DNA of 64,000 nucleotides from positions 778,823-842,822 of the forward strand of contig JAPXFY010000012.1 in the NCBI GenBank assembly GCA_030674185.1. Reading direction: 5' to 3'. Positions 59,576-64,000 of the stretch are shown here, one piece after another. The notes below the pieces were generated by a model. It searched no databases and was not told the DNA's origin. It saw only the letters and a list, made by a program, of their open reading frames with translations. Position 1 is the first letter of the stretch; the number at the start of each line of letters is the position of its first letter. The translations under genes were made by a program, and so were the position numbers. Source of the stretch: Monoplex corrugatus. Its lineage: Eukaryota; Mollusca; Gastropoda; Littorinimorpha; Ranellidae.

Positions 59576-59899
59576 CACTGTGTCCATGACCAACTCTGGC
59601 TGTCTGTTTGTATCATAAACATAATTCTGACAGTAGGCTGTCTGTCTGTTTGCCTGTCTGTCCATCTGTCTGCCAGTGTGTCTGTCTATCATGACATCTT
59701 ATCAGTCATCCTGTCAGTCAGTTTGTAATTTTCATGCAATCAGCCAACCTTGGTGTCTGCTTATGAATCATTTGTACTTATCAAAACTGTATCATTACAG
59801 GTATTAAGAATGGTAAAGTAAGTACTAAAATCATCTTTTTTCACATTAAAAATTTGTTCTTAAAACAACCCATATCATAATAAATGAATGGGAAAAGAA
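59576..59899. other. Unique spacer with a candidate microexon
   Basis: Contains a CTGTCTGTCTG-rich patch near 59640-59690 and an ATCATTACAG / GTAAGTAC pair around 59801-59817. Confidence 0.3.
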
Positions 59900-60215
59900 A
59901 GAACGGGCACCAACCTACCCAAAAGTACAACAAAGTCGCTTTTCATCATCTGACTCCTGATCACTTTTATGGGATTCTAGAGTACATTTATAGGCCATTT
60001 TATGAGGAAAGGGGAATTGGAGCACCTGGTCACAACGGGAAAGCTGGAGGGAAAGACAGCACCAGGTAGACCCAGGAAGAAGATGCTAGATGGACTTGCA
60101 GAGTGGCTGGGAACAAGGAGGGTGGAAGAGATGCTTGAGGCAACAAGAGATAGACAGATGGCAGTCCATAATCGCCAACACCATGCGGCAAGGCACCTGA
60201 TGATGATGACGAGTA
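59900..60215 (+). mobile_element. LINE 3' end
   Basis: Reads HLVTTGKLEGKTAPGRPRKK then MLDGLAEWLGTRRVEEMLEA and TRDRQMAVHNRQHHAARH, the conserved C-terminus of an RTE-like or related LINE polyprotein, followed by a GATGATGATGA tail. Only the last part of the element is present. Confidence 0.8.
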
Positions 60216-60459
60216 TACGTCAGTCAGTGCACCTTACAGGTGATTCTGTGACAACAAGTCACATGTTACCTGTCTGGCCATGTATGTGCTATGTCATGTG
60301 ATCAGTCACCGGCAGACGTCTGCTCTACGACCCCATCCCCCACCCCTCAAAGCCCGCAACATTTTCATATAAATGTGAAACGAGACTTGAACAGAACACA
60401 TCACAAATACAACTTACGTGTTTTAACCGAGATGTTTTAATGTACATTTCCTTTTTATA

Positions 60460-60655
60460 CATAAATTATGAACATGTACCTGTATAATATTAATTAGATA
60501 TAAATTATAAACACGTACTTGTATAACGTTAATTATATACAAATTATGAACATGTGCTTGTATGATATTAATCATGTACAAATTATAAAACATGTACTTG
60601 TATAATATTAGTTATAAACAAATTATGAACATGTGCTTGTCTAATATTTATGTAA
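60460..60655. repeat. ~60-bp tandem repeat, ~4 copies
   Basis: Units share AAATTATGAACATGTGCTTG and TATAATATTAATTATA. Confidence 0.8.
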
Positions 60656-60988
60656 TATATTGTTCACAACCCTTCCCATGCAGCTATGGCGTATGACAGG
60701 CATGAGAACGTGTGAAGATCAAATAAGAGGGAAAAAGGACGAGAGTCTAGGAGCCACAGTAGGTCCCCAGTAGGGTCCAGGGGGGACAACAACACCCCTG
60801 GCGGGTATCAGGGGGCAAAACTCCCTACAGTTGAACTGGTCGTAGAATTTTAGAATGCTGTGAAACACTTACAATATACCAGGAAATTAATTTATTTTTT
60901 TCACCTGATCAGTCACAACTCATTTTCAACGATCGGCATGAAAACATTTTAAACACTTAAAAGATGAAAAATCAGTCAGTCCATTAAC
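60656..60988. other. Unique spacer
   Basis: No supported exon. GGTCCCCAGTAGGGTCCAGG and nearby GGGGGACA / GGGGGCAA strings make a small G-rich patch at about 60760-60830. Confidence 0.4.
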
Positions 60989-61010
60989 TACATCACAAGA
61001 AATGACATCA

Positions 61011-61084
<74 letters not shown>

Positions 61085-62570
61085 CTGTCAGTCCATTAAC
61101 TTGACATCATCACACACACCAGTCAGTCCATTAACATGACATCACACCAGTCAGTCCATTAACATGACATCATCACACCAGTCAGTCCATTAACATGACA
61201 TCATCACACCAGTCAGTCCATTAACATGACATCATCACACACACACACACCAGTCAGTCCATTAACATGACATCATCACACACACACCAGTCAGTCCATT
61301 AACATGACATCATCACACCAGTCAGTCCATTAACGCGACATCATCACACCAGTCAGTCCATTAACATGACATCACACCAGTCAGTCCATTAACATGACAT
61401 CATCACACCAGTCAGTCCATTAACATGACATCATCACACCAGTCATCCATTAACATGACATCATCATCACACACACACCAGTCAGTCCATTAACATGACA
61501 TCACACCAGTCAGTCCATTAACATGACATCATCACACACACACCAGTCAGTCCATTAACATGACATCACACCAGTCAGTCCATTAACATGACATCATCAC
61601 ACCAGTCAGTCCATTAACGTGACATCACACACACCAGTCAGTCCATTAACATGACATCACACACACCAGTCAGTCCATTAACATGACATCATCACACACA
61701 CCACTCAGTCCATTAACATGACATCATCACACACACACCAGTCAGTCCATTAACATGACATCATCACACCAGTCAGTCCATTAACATGACATCATCACAC
61801 ACACCACTCAGTCCATTAACATGACATCATCACACACACACCACTCAGTCCATTAACATGACATCATCACACCAGTCAGTCCATTAACATGACATCATCA
61901 CACCAGTCAGTCCATTAACATGACATCATCACACACACCAGTCAGTCCATTAACATGACATCATCACAACAGTCAGTCCATTAACATGACATCATCACAC
62001 ACACCAGTCAGTCCATTAACATGACATCATCACACCAGTCAGTCCATTAACTTGACATCATCACACCAGTCAGTCCATTAACATGACATCATCACACACA
62101 CACCAGTCAGTCCATTAACATGACATCATCACACACACACACCAGTCAGTCCATTAACATGACATCATCACACACACACACACCAGTCAGTCCATTAACA
62201 TGACATCATCACACACACCAGTCAGTCCATTAACATGACATCATCACACATACCAATCAGTCCATTAACATGACATCATCACACACACCAGTCAGTCCAT
62301 TAACATGACATCACACACACACCAGTCAGTCCATTAACATGACATCATCACACCAGTCAGTCCATTAACATGACATCATCACACCAGTCAGTCCATTAAC
62401 ATGACATTATCACACACACCAGTCAGTCCATTAACATGACATCATCACACCAGTCAGTCCATTAACATGACATCACCACACACACCAGTCAGTCCATTAA
62501 CATGACATCATCACACCAGTCAGTCCATTAACATGACATCATCACACACACCAGTCAGTCCATTAACTTT
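60989..62570. repeat. Tandem array, ~26-45-bp units, ~45 copies
   Basis: Units share CAGTCAGTCCATTAACATGA and CATCATCACAC, with a variable (AC)n run that sets the length. A pure (CA)n of about 64 bases lies at 61017-61081. Confidence 0.95.
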
Positions 62571-62853
62571 CTCACAAAACGTGACATCATCACACACACA
62601 CTGTAAGTGTAAGATACATTTTATGACCTGTTCATCAATCAGAATCCTTTCAAACAAAAATGAGCACCCATTGTTTGAGCACCCAGCTCTCCACACCACA
62701 ATGCACACAACACACAGCACACTACTGATCACAAAGTTGCACTGAGCACATGGATGGATGGATGGATGGATGGATGGACCAGATGTCCAATGTGACACAC
62801 AAATGGATGAAATAAGTAAGAACGTTTATCACCATAAGCGTTCATCAAGAATC
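62571..62853. other. Unique spacer with a GGAT microsatellite
   Basis: (GGAT)n at about 62751-62777. No recognised exon. Confidence 0.5.
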
Positions 62854-62920
62854 TTAACCCTTCGTCTCCCTCAGCATGACCACCAGTTTCCTGCAGGAAG
62901 TTGAGGAGACAAAGAATTAA
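62854..62920. mobile_element. TTAA palindromic MITE, short form
   Basis: 67 bp from TTAACCCTTCGTCTCCCTCA to GAGGAGACAAAGAATTAA with centre TTTCCTGCAGGAAG. Confidence 0.75.
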
Positions 62921-62970
62921 CACACAGATAAAATGAGTGAGAACGGTTCATCACTGTAAGTGTTCGTCTT

Positions 62971-63037
62971 TTAACCCTTCGTATCCCTCAGCCTAACCAC
63001 CAGTTTCCTACAGGAAGTTGAGAGAGTCAAACGGTTA
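62971..63037. mobile_element. TTAA palindromic MITE, short form
   Basis: 67 bp from TTAACCCTTCGTATCCCTCA to GAGAGAGTCAAACGGTTA with centre TTTCCTACAGGAAG. It lies about 50 bp from the previous copy, and the flanks are similar (ACACAGATAAAATGAG), so the pair may be one duplicated segment. Confidence 0.75.
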
Positions 63038-63414
63038 CCACACAGATAAAATGAGCGGTAATTCCTCACTGTGGTGGCTCTGTTCTTACAGACAAACGCA
63101 TCAGTCGCATCACGCACAGCGGTCTTCATCACGCACAGCAGTCTTCATCACGCACAGCCGTCTTCATCACAACCACACTGCTCTTGCTTTCATGTCTCTC
63201 CTCAAGGGACACCACTCAACACACAAGTTGTCTTTCCTTGCTGAAGAGGAAGGACTGCTGCAGAGAACGCTGAACAGTAGAGATGTGTCCATATGACAAT
63301 GTGAAGAAGTTGATGTTGATGTGAAGTATGGTTGTCATAGCGATGAGGATGATACGTGCATCCTGTGACATGTGTAGCACCTTAAGTCAAAACGTGGCAC
63401 CTTTGTCGCCGCTG
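63038..63414. other. Unique spacer with an 18-bp triplication
   Basis: CATCACGCACAGC(G/A/C)GTCTT occurs three times at about 63107-63167. No supported exon. Confidence 0.5.
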
Positions 63415-63727
63415 TCTGTAACACACACACGTAACACATGTGTAACATCACCTGTTATGTCTGTAACACACACACGTAACACATGTGTAACATCACCTGT
63501 TATGTCTGTTACACACACATGTAACACATCTGTAACATCACCTGTTATGTCTGTAACACACACACGTAACACATCTGTAACATCACCTGTTATGTCTGTA
63601 AACACACACACGTAACACATCTGTAACATCACCTGTTATGTCTGTAACACACACACGTAACACATCTGTAACATCACCTGTTATGTCTGTAACACACACA
63701 CGTAACACATGTGTAACATCACCTGTT
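63415..63727. repeat. 45-bp tandem array, 7 copies
   Basis: The unit joins ACACACACGTAACACATCTG, TAACATCACCTGTTATGTCT and GTAAC. Copies differ mainly at CATCTG/CATGTG. Confidence 0.95.
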
Positions 63728-63741
63728 ACCCTACCTTGTAT

Positions 63742-63883
63742 CTCTTTCACTCCCACACCCTATCCACCAAATGCAAAAACTTGACCCTTTGACCCCCCCC
63801 GCCCCACCCAATCCTCCAGCTTGTGCTAGCATGGTTACGAATGCAGGATGCTGGTAAACAGGATGCGGGAGTCAAAGGGTTAA
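63742..63883. mobile_element. TTAA palindromic MITE, long form, degraded
   Basis: The left end is eroded (CTCTTTCACTCCCACACCCT); the right end GATGCGGGAGTCAAAGGGTTAA is intact apart from one base. Confidence 0.7.
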
Positions 63884-63887
63884 TGTC

Positions 63888-63957
63888 GGGGCTAGGATTG
63901 AACTCAAGATGTCAGATCCTTAGTCCGCGGGTCTTCAAAAGAACCAGGTGACGCTAT
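63888..63957 (-). mobile_element. SINE-like head, third copy
   Basis: On the minus strand it reads CCTGGTTCTTTTGAAGACC and later CTTGAGTTCAATCCTAGCCC, matching the heads at 22963-23025 and 23767-23820. Confidence 0.6.
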
Positions 63958-64000
63958 AAAAACATGTCACAAGTCTTGTTACTGTCAGGTGTCAGTTCAT

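Noticed and set aside
58385..59728. 435-codon minus-strand frame and overlapping frames
   Set aside because: Made of the 48-bp array plus CA-microsatellite translation (VCVCV). No plausible protein.
60684..60715. Possible terminal exon (CCATGCAG then ATGGCGTATGACAGGCAT to TGA)
   Set aside because: A weak acceptor-like string followed by a nine-codon frame, with no partner exon or conserved motif.

Overview
This window is animal nuclear DNA: it has split genes with GT-AG introns, several non-LTR retrotransposon families, DNA-transposon remnants and a very large amount of tandem repeat. The protein types and the retrotransposon style suggest a mollusc, probably a gastropod; that placement is an inference from general appearance and was not tested by a search. 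No bacterial or phage genes are present.

Two genes can be supported. The first, on the minus strand, is SLC25A21, the mitochondrial 2-oxodicarboxylate carrier. Four consecutive coding exons were read by hand at 18935-18851, 10158-10026, 5310-5181 and 246-139. Their splice phases fit one another, and the gene continues beyond the left edge. The second, on the plus strand, is MRPS12 (mitoribosomal protein uS12m). It has coding exons at 22244-22364 and 28275-28686 and a poly(A) signal at 28801. Its second exon carries a one-base frameshift that may be a sequencing error. The two genes are divergent, with about 3.3 kb between their start codons, and both encode mitochondrial proteins.

About half of the window is tandem repeat, in some 25 arrays whose units (13 to 113 bp) mostly look unrelated. 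SLC25A21 introns 1 to 3 are largely made of them: a 60-bp array of about 84 copies, a 45-bp array of about 97 copies, a 13-bp array, a 53-bp array, and a minisatellite that contains a copy of the exon 4 splice acceptor. From 29 to 64 kb I find no convincing gene. That part holds arrays with 68, 30, 62, 44, 66, 32, 27, 48 and 45 bp units, among others, separated by short unique spacers.

Mobile elements fill much of the rest. There are L2/CR1-like LINEs (one nested inside another), a second LINE family ending in a GAT-rich tail, a degraded DIRS-type element inside one of those LINEs, tRNA-like SINEs, a pogo-like remnant, a hAT-like MITE, and at least three kinds of TTAA-flanked inverted-repeat element. 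One of these is a palindromic family with about 15 copies.

The most interesting observations are: (1) a splice acceptor tandemly multiplied into about 22 decoy copies upstream of the real exon; (2) an exon squeezed between two arrays, one of which carries a branch-point-like motif in most units; (3) a 99-bp piece of the MRPS12 coding sequence inside a LINE tail, differing from the gene only at synonymous sites; (4) nested TTAA palindromes; and (5) satellites that appear to have grown from retrotransposon sequence.
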